Source: Candidatus Dietzia intestinipullorum
GTDB lineage: Bacteria > Actinomycetota > Actinomycetes > Mycobacteriales > Mycobacteriaceae
Direction of reading: 5' to 3'
NCBI GenBank assembly: GCA_019119635.1
Contig: DWWP01000039.1
Coordinates: 1-33,338 of the forward strand
Length of the DNA stretch: 33,338 nt
The notes under the pieces were generated by a model, which did not search any database, had not been told where the DNA came from, and saw only the letters and a program-made list of their open reading frames with translations. Made by a program: the position numbers and the translations under genes. This document shows positions 32,123 through 33,338 of the stretch, piece by piece. The number at the start of each line of letters is the position of its first letter. The first letter of the stretch is position 1.

Positions 32123-32989
32123 TCAGGCGGCACCGTCGACCACGCCGGGCACCACCTGGAAGGCGACGCCACGGGCCTCGAGCGCGCGGGACGCCGGGGC
32201 GAGCGCGGTGGCCGGGACCAGTCGCACGACGCCGTTGCCCGCGGCGGTCCGCGCCGCCACGAGCGCGGTGGCCTGATCAGCACTCAGCGACGGGCCGACC
32301 TCGGCCACCTCGACGTCGTCGTCGAGTTCCCCGAGCAGACCGGGATCCGCCGCGCCGTCGACGACCAGCACGTCGGCCGCGTGGATGAGGCGGCGCGCGC
32401 GGATGGTGAGCAGGTCGCCGTCACCGCAGTCGCCCACGAGGGCGGCCCACCCGACGTCCTCACGACGGCGGGCACGCAGGCCGGCGGGCTCGGTGGCCAG
32501 GGACCGCGCCACGTGGCGGCCAACCCGGACCGAGCGGCGCGGGTCGCCCGAGTCCACGGCGATCCGGACCGGTCCCGACGGGGTCGACACGGCCGTGCGG
32601 GCGGGCACCCGGGCCGATCCGAGGGCGGCGTCGCCGGCGGTCACGCACCAGATCCGCTGCCGCTCGCACAGTGCGGCGACCTCCGCGTCGACCTCCGGGT
32701 CGCCCGTGGCCACGTGGACCATCCACGGGGTGTCGAGGTCGTCGGGGGTGAAGGCACGGGGGACGACGACGACGGCGCCGCCCGCGCGCGCGGCGAGCGA
32801 CTCCATCTCCGGGGCTAGCTCCGGTGCCACCACCCGGACCAGCGCGCCGGCCTCGAGGAAGGTCCGCGCACGCCGGGCCGAGACCGGGCCGCCCCCGACC
32901 AACAGCACCTCGCGCGCGGACAGCCCGACCGTCAGCGGCAGGCCGTCCAGCGCGGGGGCCGGCGCGGGGGACGCGAGAGCACTGGTCAC
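32123..32989 (-). CDS. CysG-like siroheme synthase: precorrin-2 dehydrogenase domain with truncated, degenerate SUMT domain
   Basis: A 288-residue protein. Residues about 17-150 are the NAD-binding precorrin-2 dehydrogenase domain (EVLLVGGGPVSARRARTFLEAGALVRVVAPEL, HVATGDPEVDAEVAALCERQRIWC). From about 180 the sequence enters a uroporphyrinogen-III methyltransferase-like domain (GWAALVGDCGDGDLLTIRARRLIHAADVLVVDG), but stops at VPGVVDGAA. The GDPFVFGRGGEE block is lost, and roughly the last 130 residues are absent. The methyltransferase half is therefore unlikely to be active, and oxidation to sirohydrochlorin is the expected role. The start GTG overlaps the cysH stop (GTGA); an ATG at 33004 is an alternative. 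It acts with the nearby CbiX. Confidence 0.87.
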   Translation of the reverse strand: MTSALASPAPAPALDGLPLTVGLSAREVLLVGGGPVSARRARTFLEAGALVRVVAPELAPEMESLAARAGGAVVVVPRAFTPDDLDTPWMVHVATGDPEVDAEVAALCERQRIWCVTAGDAALGSARVPARTAVSTPSGPVRIAVDSGDPRRSVRVGRHVARSLATEPAGLRARRREDVGWAALVGDCGDGDLLTIRARRLIHAADVLVVDGAADPGLLGELDDDVEVAEVGPSLSADQATALVAARTAAGNGVVRLVPATALAPASRALEARGVAFQVVPGVVDGAA

Positions 32990-33338
32990 AGGTGGATACC
33001 GCATTCGGTCTTGGACGAGCCGGCCCAGCGGCCGGCGCGCGCGTCCTCGCCGGCCTCGACGCGTCGCGTGCACGGCTCGCAGCCGATCGACGGGTAGCCG
33101 TCGTCGAGCAGCGGGTTGAGCAGGCAGCCGTGCTCGTCGGCGTAGTCGTGGACCCGCTCGAGCGTCCAAGCCACCAGTGGGTTGATCTTGATCATCGAGT
33201 GCTTGGCGTCCCACTCCACGATCCCGGCGCCGGCGCGGTGGTCGGTGTCCACGCGACGCAGGCCGGTGATCCAGGCCTCGTAGCCGGAGAGCGCGGCGTC
33301 GAGCGGCTCGACCTTGCGTAGGCGGCAGCACATCTCGG
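32986..33338 (-). CDS. cysH: Assimilatory adenylyl-/phosphoadenylyl-sulfate reductase CysH, C-terminal part (5' end outside window)
   Basis: The frame is open to the right edge of the window, so only about 117 C-terminal residues are seen. CCRLRKVEPLDAAL and GYPSIGCEPCT together hold the CC...CxxC ligands of the 4Fe-4S cluster found in APS-type reductases. KTECGIHL is the C-terminal motif with the catalytic Cys. It reduces activated sulfate to sulfite. The ATG at 33333 is internal and not the start. It overlaps the CysG-like gene by four bases and belongs to the sulfate assimilation group. Confidence 0.95.
   Translation of the reverse strand, partial: EMCCRLRKVEPLDAALSGYEAWITGLRRVDTDHRAGAGIVEWDAKHSMIKINPLVAWTLERVHDYADEHGCLLNPLLDDGYPSIGCEPCTRRVEAGEDARAGRWAGSSKTECGIHL

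Noticed and set aside
1-33338. tRNA, rRNA, CRISPR array, insertion sequence or attachment site
   Set aside because: The gaps are too short or lack the needed structures; no spaced direct repeats, transposase or tRNA-like cloverleaf was seen.

Overview
The window is about 33 kb of very GC-rich DNA packed with coding sequence on both strands, with no intergenic gap above about 150 bases. The gene content points to an actinobacterium of the Mycobacteriales/Corynebacteriales: an Lsr2 nucleoid protein, a REP13E12-type DUF222/HNH protein, a mycothiol-dependent maleylpyruvate isomerase-family enzyme, a NarG close to the mycobacterial form, and many GTG starts. Dietzia or a close relative (Gordonia, Rhodococcus) is my best guess, but I could not test it by search.

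Layout. (1) Positions 1-6868, plus strand: narG (5' end cut by the window), narH, narJ, narI, the respiratory nitrate reductase. (2) 6887-13885, minus strand, transcribed right to left: moaA, moaD, modA, a very large membrane-anchored copper nitrite reductase (nirK type), a VOC/CatE-like dioxygenase, and an Abi_2-family HEPN protein preceded by a hairpin plus U-run that looks like a small leader RNA. (3) 13945-16964, plus: moeA and the pyruvate:quinone oxidoreductase poxB. (4) 16975-18711, minus: tenA and an AraC-type regulator. (5) 18814-23924, plus: a single-chain fatty acid desaturase/flavin reductase/ferredoxin fusion, an MFS drug exporter, a moaC-mogA fusion, and moaE. (6) 23845-26116, minus: the DUF222/HNH protein and a nucleosidase. 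(7) 26188-26397, plus: dodecin. (8) 26369-30015, minus: a tightly overlapping run tetR, thioesterase, maleylpyruvate isomerase-family enzyme, two fluoride channel genes, thpR. (9) lsr2 and a CbiX-type chelatase on minus, a PlsC-like acyltransferase on plus, and a CysG-like protein plus the C-terminus of CysH on minus at the right edge.

How the genes work together. NarGHI reduces nitrate to nitrite with quinol electrons and needs the molybdenum cofactor; moaA, moaC-mogA, moaD, moaE, moeA and modA cover most of that pathway. NirK can take nitrite on to nitric oxide, so the left half reads as a nitrate-to-NO respiratory island, with PoxB as another quinone-linked dehydrogenase. The right edge is an assimilatory sulfur/siroheme segment (CysH, CysG-like, CbiX).

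The most unusual points are: the Abi_2 HEPN gene with its leader RNA, whose loop is complementary to the gene's own Shine-Dalgarno sequence; the tripartite membrane NirK; the self-contained desaturase; a CysG whose methyltransferase half is cut off and degenerate; repeated use of a TANNNT box 6-8 bases before the start codon, suggesting leaderless transcripts; and GC-rich inverted repeats that cage the -10 boxes of nirK and moaA.
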